From IMG/VR virus record IMGVR_UViG_3300030333_002466, positions 1 to 64,000 of that record: a DNA stretch of 64,000 nt; one strand, written 5' to 3'. A program made the translations under genes and the position numbers. Under the pieces are notes generated by a model. It had not been told where the DNA came from, made no database searches, and saw only the letters and a list, made by a program, of their open reading frames with translations. Below are positions 46,606 through 52,560 of this stretch, piece after piece. Source of the DNA: a virus. Within the stretch, counting starts at the first letter, position 1; the number at the start of each line of letters is the position of its first letter.

Positions 46606-46902
46606 CTAGTAAGTGTCATTTGGTATTTTCAGTGAATCAAGTAGGGATGATACACCAGAACTCCGACCAAGCCAACCTTCAAATTTACCAGTCCACTCGG
46701 GGATACCAAGCTCATCCATAAGGTCACAGTCAAAGACAACAGCAGTTTCATCGTTGTCAAGCATAACAGTGTAACCCAACCTTGTGTTCATCTTGACCAG
46801 AACCCAACGAAATTCATCATCATTCTTATCGAACATTCTTTGGAATGATTTAACTTCTTTAATATACTGATCTTTTCCAATCAATTCTAGTTGATTAGTC
46901 AC
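46606..46902 (-). CDS. hypothetical protein, GTG start inside the Prs-like gene
   Basis: 98 residues. Not recognised. The GTG at 46902 has GGAG seven bases upstream and overlaps the Prs stop by 8 nt, so I prefer it over the ATG at 46977, whose extra residues lie wholly within the Prs reading frame. Contains a Phe/Arg-rich helix (VKSFQRMFDKNDDEFRWVLV). Confidence 0.55.
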   Translation of the reverse strand: MTNQLELIGKDQYIKEVKSFQRMFDKNDDEFRWVLVKMNTRLGYTVMLDNDETAVVFDCDLMDELGIPEWTGKFEGWLGRSSGVSSLLDSLKIPNDTY

Positions 46903-47743
46903 GGAACAACTCCACGGTAAACACTTTACCTTGATCTGATTTAGGGCCAGTATACTCGTAACACCATACTTCGTCAATATGTTCGAGCAAAATATCTACA
47001 CCTTTGGTAAACTTACCGTGAGTGACATACAGTAGAATCCTCTCAGCGCCCTTCTCACGAAGTTTCTTAGCCAGCCCTATGAACGTACCACCACCATCAC
47101 AAATGTCGTCTAGGATGGTCACAGTAAGTCCTGTGAGGTCTTCTGCATACACTTCAAAGCCTGAAAGATCACCAGTCATTGTGTCACGAATTTTGTCAGC
47201 ACGAATAAGATCGACACCTTTTGCTTGAGCAGCCTTCAAAACTTTCTTATAGGCACCTGCATCTGGTGAAACAAATGCATTACACATATCAAAAGGCCCT
47301 TCCTCAGTTGAGTAGACGATCTGATCCATTGTAAGTGCTTCAAAGTTATCAATAACACCTTCGATAACATCGCTGTGAGGGTCTACAACAAACACTTTGT
47401 CAAAGCCACAGGAGTTAATCAGACTACCGATAACACGCAGGCTATGTGGCTCTCCAGCGTTTGCTACTCGGTCTTGACGACCATACGGGAAGTATGAAAT
47501 CAAAAGCACAAAAGTTTTATAATTCAACCAGCTACAACGCTCAATAGCATCTTTAAGAAGCAGAAGATCGATCAAATCTTGATCAGATTCATACTGGATT
47601 CTGATTGTCAGTTGGTCGTACAGAATATTTGCAGGCGCTCTCATCTTCTGGATGGTAAGTTTACGCTCACCACACGGAAAATAAGACATTTCAATAGGCA
47701 CTGTGCCTGCACTGCTATCCGCAATTACACTTACTCCAATCAT
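46895..47743 (-). CDS. prs: ribose-phosphate pyrophosphokinase-like enzyme (Prs / Adps candidate)
   Basis: 282 residues, slightly shorter than bacterial Prs (about 315). Motifs: FPCGER, YFPYGRQDR (84-92), VDPHSD near 120 (metal/ATP), the catalytic-loop lysine near K184 (ADKIRDT), and the PRPP-type loop VTILDDICDGGGTF (208-221). Prs makes PRPP from ribose-5-phosphate and ATP. Its NARP1 relative pyrophosphorylates ADP-ribose. The differing C-terminus and short N-terminus would be compatible with either. Confidence 0.85.
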   Translation of the reverse strand: MIGVSVIADSSAGTVPIEMSYFPCGERKLTIQKMRAPANILYDQLTIRIQYESDQDLIDLLLLKDAIERCSWLNYKTFVLLISYFPYGRQDRVANAGEPHSLRVIGSLINSCGFDKVFVVDPHSDVIEGVIDNFEALTMDQIVYSTEEGPFDMCNAFVSPDAGAYKKVLKAAQAKGVDLIRADKIRDTMTGDLSGFEVYAEDLTGLTVTILDDICDGGGTFIGLAKKLREKGAERILLYVTHGKFTKGVDILLEHIDEVWCYEYTGPKSDQGKVFTVELFRD

Positions 47744-47973
47744 TTTACGTCCTCCGGTGTCAAATAAATTGCCTCAAAAGAACTATCGTTAAGTTCAGCG
47801 AGGGCTTTAAGTTCCATAAGCTCAGTCTTCAGCGTCTCATATTCAAGACGAGTGATGGTTGCTGTAACCCGCTTGTGTGTAAATTTTGGGCGGGGGTGCC
47901 TATCTTTGTTGATAATAGGGTTGAACCTCTCATCAAGCTTTTCAAAAATCTCAGTTACTGTTGGTTGATTCAT
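47740..47973 (-). CDS. hypothetical protein
   Basis: 77 residues, charged and helical (LEYETLKTELMELKALAELN). The start overlaps the upstream gene by 23 nt; the stop overlaps the prs-like start (ATGA). Not recognised. Confidence 0.55.
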   Translation of the reverse strand: MNQPTVTEIFEKLDERFNPIINKDRHPRPKFTHKRVTATITRLEYETLKTELMELKALAELNDSSFEAIYLTPEDVK

Positions 47974-48166
47974 AACAAATCTCCAGAAAATATGGCTTTG
48001 CCTTCTCTTTTACTTCTTCAGCTACCTCTACTGAACCCAACTCATGAGTCCATACAGGTCTCCCCATAATTTCTTCAATAAATTCATGAAGATCACTGAA
48101 GGGGCCACACAAAATTCCTGTGTATGCTCCAACGATTGCTGCTTGTCTTTTATCTAATCTACTCAT
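47951..48166 (-). CDS. DUF7736-like small protein
   Basis: 71 residues. MSRLDKRQAAIVGAYTGILC followed by GPFSDLHEFIEEIMGRPVWT and THELGS closely follows a small domain widespread in phages, annotated as DUF7736, of unknown function. Confidence 0.65.
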   Translation of the reverse strand: MSRLDKRQAAIVGAYTGILCGPFSDLHEFIEEIMGRPVWTHELGSVEVAEEVKEKAKPYFLEICYESTNSN

Positions 48167-48168
48167 CT

Positions 48169-48414
48169 TTACCTCCTAGGTCTCGACAGATTTTCAGCCC
48201 CATACATGGTCTCGGCAGCTTTTCTAATCTCATCGATAGAGTAAACTCCCGGTAGTCTCAGTCTCAGATAACTATCAGAGACGTACAAGATTGGGCCAGA
48301 CAGGGCTACCATACCACAAGCGTAGTCTCTACCCAACTCATCTTTTGGGCCATCTTGATTGTAAATTCCAGCAAGACGCTTAAGGTCTCGACAGATTTCT
48401 ACAGATTCACTCAT
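48169..48414 (-). CDS. hypothetical protein ending in MYGAENLSRPRR
   Basis: 81 residues. Not recognised. The C-terminal MYGAENLSRP nearly duplicates the N-terminus of the HAD-like protein encoded just upstream (MYGTENLSRP), coded by a near-identical DNA repeat. Its start overlaps the upstream stop (ATGA). Confidence 0.55.
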   Translation of the reverse strand: MSESVEICRDLKRLAGIYNQDGPKDELGRDYACGMVALSGPILYVSDSYLRLRLPGVYSIDEIRKAAETMYGAENLSRPRR

Positions 48415-48740
48415 ACAAATTTACCTCTTATTGCGTCCCAAGACCTTACAATAGTTTCAGGCTCGTCGTCAACCCAAATGTCAACCTCGATACCTTCTTC
48501 TCTCATAAACTCAGCCTTACCTTTGTGACCTGTGAAGTATACCTTGTAACCTTTTTCTTTAAGGAAATCAAGGTCTTCTGGAGCTACATGAGACTTCCTG
48601 TATGTTACCACAATTACATGCCAATTGAAATGCTCGAATACTTCCATCACACTTGTAAAAAGATGTGGATGGTCACTAATTGTTTGGTCGAAATCGAAGG
48701 CTATTGTCTTAGGTCTCGACAGATTTTCAGTTCCATACAT
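48411..48740 (-). CDS. HAD-superfamily hydrolase/phosphatase-like protein
   Basis: 109 residues. TIAFDFDQTIS (motif I, DxDxT), VIVVTYRKS (motif II) and DIWVDDEPE (late acidic motif) define a compact HAD fold. Small members of this type in phages are often 5'-nucleotidases or polynucleotide-kinase phosphatase-like. The ATG at 48740 with GGGAGG is used; an ATG at 48803 would extend into the promoter. Confidence 0.72.
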   Translation of the reverse strand: MYGTENLSRPKTIAFDFDQTISDHPHLFTSVMEVFEHFNWHVIVVTYRKSHVAPEDLDFLKEKGYKVYFTGHKGKAEFMREEGIEVDIWVDDEPETIVRSWDAIRGKFV

Positions 48741-48773
48741 AGAAAAATCCTCCCTAAAGTATATGTACATCGA

Positions 48774-48803
48774 AGTATACACACACTCGGGGAGGATTGT
48801 CAA
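48774..48803 (-). promoter_or_regulatory. leftward sigma70-type promoter for the accessory/NAD operon
   Basis: On the minus strand TTGACA (48798-48803) and TATACT (48774-48779) with an 18 bp spacer, upstream of the HAD-like gene. Confidence 0.68.
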
Positions 48804-48835
48804 TAAGTTCTCGACAGATTTTTATAGAATACCTT

Positions 48836-48988
48836 TTATGGGTACAAAGATACCCAATCTGGTTTTTCACGGTTAGTCCATTCAACTCTCATAGGACGTT
48901 CACGACTACGCCATTCTACAAGAAAAGTTGCAGGATAGTAGAATATCTGTACAATAATTGCAAGTATTCTTTCACAATAATTCTCCAA
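48836..48988 (-). CDS. 50-residue putative membrane protein, TTG start
   Basis: An open frame from TTG (48988) to TAA (48836) with a hydrophobic stretch (ILAIIVQIFYYPATFLV) and a charged tail (EWRSRERPMRVEWTNREKPD). TAGG precedes the start at short distance. Amino acid composition looks real, but the rare start makes this a moderate call. Confidence 0.42.
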   Translation of the reverse strand: MENYCERILAIIVQIFYYPATFLVEWRSRERPMRVEWTNREKPDWVSLYP

Positions 48989-49075
48989 TAACCTATAGAT
49001 ATTAATAGATAGTAGAAGATAGTAAATTAACCTTATAGAATATCTATAGAATACTTACAAGGTTATTGTAAGGAT

Positions 49076-49105
49076 AGGATAGCATGGCTACTCGCCTGCT
49101 GTCAA
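49076..49105 (-). promoter_or_regulatory. leftward promoter of the divergent region
   Basis: On the minus strand TTGACA (49100-49105), 18 bp spacer, TATCCT (49076-49081). It faces away from the rightward promoter 24 bp to its right. The 87 bp between it and the small leftward ORF are AT-rich, with repeated ATAGAAT/TAGATAG motifs. Confidence 0.45.
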
Positions 49106-49128
49106 GCTTAGATTCTAGAAAAATTTAC

Positions 49129-49157
49129 TTGACACCTACCTTTGTTGTGCTTACAAT
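49129..49157 (+). promoter_or_regulatory. rightward early-type promoter
   Basis: TTGACA (49129-49134), 17 bp spacer, TACAAT (49152-49157). The segment GTTGTGCTTACAAT closely matches the promoter before rIIA (GTTGTGCTTATAAT), suggesting a shared promoter class. Confidence 0.78.
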
Positions 49158-49192
49158 GTGCACACATTGAGAGAACACAAGGAGATTATTTT

Positions 49193-49420
49193 ATGTTGCT
49201 TAACAAAGGTGATGCGTTCGTTCTCACCAAAGACTACCTTGCACTTGATGCAGGTACTGTGTGTCTTTGTGAGGAATCTGAGGCAGACACAGATGCAGAG
49301 TTTTGTATTTTCGCTGCAACACCTATTGGACTTCTACTAGTGCCTTGTGACAGTATTCGTGCTTACACAGTGGAAGATCACATAAAGTTTATGGAGGTTT
49401 ACAATGAGTCTGCACAATGA
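49193..49420 (+). CDS. hypothetical protein, first rightward gene
   Basis: 75 residues, acidic, beta-rich (KGDAFVLTKDYLALDAGTVC). Not recognised. AAGGAG is correctly spaced to the ATG at 49193; a start at 49142 would lie inside the promoter. Overlaps the next gene by 17 nt. Confidence 0.58.
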   Translation: MLLNKGDAFVLTKDYLALDAGTVCLCEESEADTDAEFCIFAATPIGLLLVPCDSIRAYTVEDHIKFMEVYNESAQ

Positions 49421-49673
49421 GATTATGAACATCCCATGCAAGACAGGTGATCCACGTTTTATGTCTATGGCAGAGGAAGCTAACCAGTATCAATACAAAG
49501 AAGGTCACCGTGATGCTCGTCATGCTGCTGCTGAATTATCTCTAAAGTATGAACGTGCCTTAGAACAGGCTATGGAAGCCCTCAAGGAAATTGTAAGGGG
49601 TGGTTCTGATTATGATTCTCATTACTGTGAGTTGAGTCTGAAAGGGATTGAAAATATTTTAAAAGATGGTTGA
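49404..49673 (+). CDS. hypothetical protein
   Basis: 89 residues, helical (EEANQYQYKEGHRDARHAAA then YERALEQAMEALKEIV). Similar small helical proteins are common in phage early regions. Function unknown. Confidence 0.55.
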   Translation: MSLHNEIMNIPCKTGDPRFMSMAEEANQYQYKEGHRDARHAAAELSLKYERALEQAMEALKEIVRGGSDYDSHYCELSLKGIENILKDG

Positions 49674-49698
49674 CACAAGTAGAAGTAATCAGTAAACT
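49670..49698 (+). promoter_or_regulatory. rightward promoter upstream of a leader region
   Basis: TTGACA (49670-49675), 17 bp spacer, TAAACT (49693-49698), overlapping the upstream stop codon. It is followed by about 125 bp without a gene, including a small AGTGTT-GAGA-AACACT hairpin at about 49708. Confidence 0.55.
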
Positions 49699-49823
49699 GT
49701 AATTCCAGTGTTGAGAAACACTTTCTAGAAACTTTAACCACTAGCGGAGGGTAGCTCTATGTAACACTTAAATCCTAAACTTTTTAAGACTAAATAGAGA
49801 CTAGATAAAATTAGAAATTAGAG

Positions 49824-49852
49824 TTGACAAAATAGCGAGGGTCACATACAAT
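49824..49852 (+). promoter_or_regulatory. rightward promoter with inverted repeat around the -10
   Basis: TTGACA (49824-49829), 17 bp spacer, TACAAT (49847-49852). CGAGGG (49836-49841) and CCCTCG (49857-49862) bracket the -10, an operator-like layout seen again at 50870. Confidence 0.68.
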
Positions 49853-49889
49853 TTGGCCCTCGTTTCTAAAAACAGGTGGAGGAAAATTT

Positions 49890-50858
49890 ATGGAAAATGT
49901 GAAAAAAGGTTGGTCTACAGGTAAGATCGTTGGATGGGTAGGTGTCGGTATTATGTCCCTATTCCTTCTGGTTGCTGGTCTGAGTTCGTTCTATGTTCTT
50001 GAAGAATATGAGCGTGGTGTTGTTACTCGTCTCGGTAATGTAAGCCATGTGGCTACTCCCGGTCTGAATTGGAAGGTGCCATTCGTTGACTCTGTACATG
50101 TTGCCGATACTCGTGTAGAATCATTCTCACGTAACCAATCGGTAGGTACAAAGGATGGTCAGGCTTTTGAGAATGTGAACTTCACATTTACTCATAAAAT
50201 CTTGACAGACAGTGATAGTATCCTTAAACTGTATGAACAGTTTGGGCCTAACTTTGACTACGAAGGTCGGGTACTTTCTGCACTAGCACTTGATCGAGCT
50301 AAGGCTGTAGTTGGTCAGTATCCTATGGAAGAATTCATGCCCAAACGTGAAGAAATCCGTATGAAAGCTTTTAACGCTGTTCGTGAGGCTGCTGAACAAT
50401 ATGGCGTAACTGTTCAAGAAGTTCAATTGGCTGATGTGCAGTTCTCTAGCAAGTATAAGGCTCGTTTGGAACAGGTAGCTGCTGCTCGTGCAAGAGCTGA
50501 AGAAGCTAAACAGCAAGAACGTGAAGCTGCGTTTGTAGCTGCAAAAGAGGTTGAGCTTGCTCGTGGTCGTGCTGAAGCCAAAGAACGGGCTGCTGATGCT
50601 CAGGCTTATCAGACTCGTGTAGAGTCTACTGAGACTGCTGCTGCTATTCAGCGAGAGGGTGAGGCCAAGGCTGCTGCTCTTAAGGCTCAGGCAAGCGTTC
50701 TGGCTAATTCTAAGGGACTTGTAGAGTTTACTCAGGCTGAAGCTATGAAGAATTGGGATGGTAAGTTTAACCCCAACGTAGCAATGTTTGGCGGTGATGG
50801 TGGTGGAGCAGGTCTGCTTCCTTTCCTAAACGTGAGTGATCAAATCTCAAAAAAGTAA
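49890..50858 (+). CDS. SPFH/Band 7 (prohibitin/HflK-like) membrane protein
   Basis: 322 residues. One N-terminal membrane segment (residues about 13-36, ending SSFYVLEEYERGVV), then an SPFH domain (RLGNVSHVATPGLNWKVPFV to QLADVQFSSKYKARLEQVAA), then a long Ala/Glu/Lys coiled coil. It should form membrane-anchored rings like HflKC or prohibitin, which in bacteria regulate the FtsH protease. A phage copy could modulate lysis timing or envelope quality control (inference). It has its own promoter. Confidence 0.85.
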   Translation: MENVKKGWSTGKIVGWVGVGIMSLFLLVAGLSSFYVLEEYERGVVTRLGNVSHVATPGLNWKVPFVDSVHVADTRVESFSRNQSVGTKDGQAFENVNFTFTHKILTDSDSILKLYEQFGPNFDYEGRVLSALALDRAKAVVGQYPMEEFMPKREEIRMKAFNAVREAAEQYGVTVQEVQLADVQFSSKYKARLEQVAAARARAEEAKQQEREAAFVAAKEVELARGRAEAKERAADAQAYQTRVESTETAAAIQREGEAKAAALKAQASVLANSKGLVEFTQAEAMKNWDGKFNPNVAMFGGDGGGAGLLPFLNVSDQISKK

Positions 50859-50869
50859 TTGAGAAGCCC

Positions 50870-50898
50870 TTGACACAAAAGCCCTGTAGAGGTATGCT
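50870..50898 (+). promoter_or_regulatory. rightward promoter with inverted repeat around the -10
   Basis: TTGACA (50870-50875), 17 bp spacer, TATGCT (50893-50898). GCCCTG (50881-50886) and CAGGGC (50902-50907) bracket the -10 with a 15 bp gap, the same geometry as the promoter at 49824. Confidence 0.65.
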
Positions 50899-50933
50899 TT
50901 GCAGGGCAAATCGAAACAAAGGAGAATGGAATT

Positions 50934-51179
50934 ATGGCATTTGGAAAAAGTAAACAACCAAAGACTGTAGCTCAGATTACTCAGGGTCTTCAAACAATGT
51001 TGGATGATCTGAGTGTAGCTGAAGCACAGTTTCAAGAAAAACAACGCAAAAACGAGGAAGAAATTGCTCGTCGCGCTGCTGAAAACAAGGACATTGAATC
51101 TGAACTAAAAACCAATGGCCGTGTCTCTGCAAAATTCAAAGAACTTTTGGGTATGGAGGTTGACAAAGATGGCGAATGA
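50934..51179 (+). CDS. coiled-coil hypothetical protein
   Basis: 81 residues with a central charged helix (AQFQEKQRKNEEEIARRAAE). Not recognised. It shares its promoter with the next gene, which starts within it. Confidence 0.55.
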   Translation: MAFGKSKQPKTVAQITQGLQTMLDDLSVAEAQFQEKQRKNEEEIARRAAENKDIESELKTNGRVSAKFKELLGMEVDKDGE

Positions 51180-51516
51180 TCCTACAATGGAAGAAATCCT
51201 AGCAGCAATGCAGGAATTTACAGGTCAGGCATCTGCTGGTGGTGGTTCACTTGAGCAGTATCGGGAGATTCTTCCGATTCTTTTCAAAGAAGGTGATATT
51301 GCTACTGAAATGCTTGACGAAGTAGTTGAGAAGTTTGGGCCTAAGCTTGGTGAATACCTTGACAAAATCCGTGAGTTTATGGTTAAAGGTCAGGTCAACA
51401 CTTACAAACAGTTGACTGAAGGTGGCATTTCACCGGATAATGCAATTCGCCTGATGATTCATCAGCAAGATGTTTTGAATCAAGCTTTCAAGAATATCGA
51501 AATTAGTCGAAAATAA
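51169..51516 (+). CDS. hypothetical helical protein
   Basis: 115 residues from ATG 51169, which has GGAGG upstream and overlaps the previous gene by 11 nt. Helical, acidic (EVVEKFGPKLGEYLDKIREF). Not recognised. Confidence 0.55.
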   Translation: MANDPTMEEILAAMQEFTGQASAGGGSLEQYREILPILFKEGDIATEMLDEVVEKFGPKLGEYLDKIREFMVKGQVNTYKQLTEGGISPDNAIRLMIHQQDVLNQAFKNIEISRK

Positions 51517-51526
51517 TACTTGACTT

Positions 51527-51576
51527 AGGTTGCCTACAGCACTTAAAATACTTCAACGGTAAAGTAAGAGCAACCT
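51527..51576 (+). ncRNA. minimal CAGCA-loop RNA element 1 (leader of the next gene)
   Basis: AGGTTGC (51527-51533) pairs with GCAACCT (51570-51576); the 5' internal loop carries CTACAGCA (51534-51541); a second helix TACTT/AAGTA (51549-51553, 51562-51566) closes an 8 nt loop. It has the same plan as the larger elements downstream but no tRNA-like module. It ends a few bases before a ribosome site. A TTGACT...TAAAAT pair overlaps it, so promoter activity cannot be excluded. Confidence 0.55.
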
Positions 51577-51592
51577 GATAGTAGGAGATTAT

Positions 51593-52063
51593 ATGGAAAT
51601 TGGTGATTTATTTGTTGCAACAAGACCTATTGTTAATGGATTAGGTTGTGTAAGTGCAGGTAAAGTCTTTAAGTTGGTAGAAATTCTTAAATCACAACCT
51701 TGGTATCATGCCCCCATCTACAGATTTGACCACAAAGATAGTCGTATGGTATTCTCTACATTCTATCCTGAGAAGTGGTTTGAAGCTATGGGCGTTAACG
51801 CAAGTCAAGAACAAAAGAAGGAGAAAATTATGTACGAACAAATGAAACGAGCATTGAAATTGAAACGTGGTGAGCATATTGTTGGTAGTATCGACAAGCA
51901 AACTGGTTCGTTGAGCTTTTCAACTAATCCTAGTAACCACGGTACAAGCTTCCACAAGGCTTTGGCAGAAGCTAAACGTCTTGCAGGTATTGAGACAGGT
52001 AAGAAATTTGTAGTAGTTGAAGTAAAAGCTATTGCATCTGCTGTCGATATCGTGGTAGAGTAA
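51593..52063 (+). CDS. hypothetical protein after the first RNA element
   Basis: 156 residues in two parts: residues 1-75 are beta-rich (GDLFVATRPIVNGLGCVSAG) and residues 80-156 look like a separate small domain (LKLKRGEHIVGSIDKQTGSL). Not recognised. An internal ATG after AAGGAG (51831) could make the second domain alone. Confidence 0.55.
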   Translation: MEIGDLFVATRPIVNGLGCVSAGKVFKLVEILKSQPWYHAPIYRFDHKDSRMVFSTFYPEKWFEAMGVNASQEQKKEKIMYEQMKRALKLKRGEHIVGSIDKQTGSLSFSTNPSNHGTSFHKALAEAKRLAGIETGKKFVVVEVKAIASAVDIVVE

Positions 52064-52087
52064 CACAATCAAGTCCTCTACGGAGGG

Positions 52088-52209
52088 CTTATTGAAAGAT
52101 AGCCTGTGGCCCTGCAAACTGACTACAAAACTTGAGCGGGGTATGTGGTTAGCTCTGAGTCAGCAGAGAAAGGTAGCCCAATCTGCCTCTCAGGCTGTCT
52201 TTCAATAAG
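52088..52209 (+). ncRNA. structured RNA with 19-bp closing helix
   Basis: Bases 52088-52106 pair with 52191-52209 (19 bp, one G-U). Inside are at least two small helices, CTCTG/CAGAG and ACTAC/GTGGT. No ORF, RNA polymerase T-tract or known tRNA pattern is apparent. It lies in a 497 bp gene-free stretch filled with four successive structured elements. Confidence 0.55.
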
Positions 52210-52213
52210 TTTT

Positions 52214-52270
52214 AGGATGATTACAGCAATTTATACACTAGACTCTTAATCTAACCAGTATATTCATCCT
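52214..52270 (+). ncRNA. minimal CAGCA-loop RNA element 2 with anticodon-arm-like tip
   Basis: AGGATGA (52214-52220) pairs with TCATCCT (52264-52270); internal loop TTACAGCAATT; second helix TATAC/GTATA (52232-52236, 52258-52262). The tip TAGA-CTCTTAA-TCTA (52239-52253) looks like the anticodon arm of tRNA-Lys(CUU). No T or D arm. Confidence 0.6.
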
Positions 52271-52278
52271 GTATAAAT

Positions 52279-52440
52279 AGACTTTACTTTTCAACTGCTT
52301 TAGGGTACTCTGAGAATCCTAATGGGAACCGTCAGAGATAGTTAGCATAGGTTTGAAGATTGATCACTTCAAGAACTACCAAGCCCTGACAAATTCTAGA
52401 TAACTGTCGATAAAAACAAAGCAGTTGAAAAGTAAAGTCT
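52279..52440 (+). ncRNA. structured RNA with perfect 23-bp closing helix
   Basis: Bases 52279-52301 are the exact reverse complement of 52418-52440. The 116 nt interior forms CTCTGA/TCAGAG (52308-52313, 52332-52337), GATAGTTA/TAACTGTC (52337-52344, 52401-52408) and TTGAAG/CTTCAA (52353-52358, 52367-52372). It is not coding. No known RNA family is recognised. Confidence 0.6.
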
Positions 52441-52441
52441 T

Positions 52442-52537
52442 AGAATGTGTCCAGCAAACTAAAAATTTTTCCGCCGAAATTGGAAACGAAGGGTTCGACT
52501 CCCCCGTACTAGGCTAGTGGTAGCCGAAAGACATTCT
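52442..52537 (+). ncRNA. Y RNA-like element 3 with permuted tRNA-like module
   Basis: AGAATGT (52442-52448) pairs with ACATTCT (52531-52537), with loop CCAGCAA beside it. A T-loop GGG-TTCGACT-CCC (52491-52503) precedes a D arm GGCT-AGTGGT-AGCC (52512-52525), i.e. the reverse of tRNA order. The acceptor stem is nearly absent. It carries an extra hairpin TTTCC/GGAAA (52468-52486). The most divergent of the four tRNA-like members. Confidence 0.6.
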
Positions 52538-52560
52538 GTTTAATAAATGAGGAGACAATC

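Larger units (their letters stand above)
48177..48822. repeat. interspersed repeat TCTCGACAGATTT (four copies plus a variant)
   Basis: Copies at 48177-48197 and 48710-48730 (21 bp identical, plus CATACAT downstream), 48382-48398, and 48807-48822, with a variant CTCGGCAGCTTTT near 48210. They lie in different reading frames and one is just upstream of a promoter. They may be a regulatory motif or the trace of duplication. Confidence 0.6.

Noticed and set aside
48177-48822. CRISPR-like array
   Set aside because: Repeat spacing is irregular (about 80 to 330 bp), copies lie in coding frames, and there are no spacers of equal size or cas genes.
49836-49866. CGAGGG/CCCTCG as a terminator
   Set aside because: It brackets a -10 and is followed by only a short TTT; the geometry equals that at 50881, so a promoter-linked dyad is more likely.
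49674-49889. A gene between the two promoters at 49670 and 49824
   Set aside because: Only very short frames occur; the sequence GGAGGGTAGCTCT is followed by an ATG with an immediate stop. A small hairpin near 49708 is the only structure seen.
51520-51549. TTGACT-18-TAAAAT as the main promoter of the gene at 51593
   Set aside because: It lies inside the paired arms of RNA element 1, and the promoter at 50870 already covers the operon. Left as an uncertain note only.
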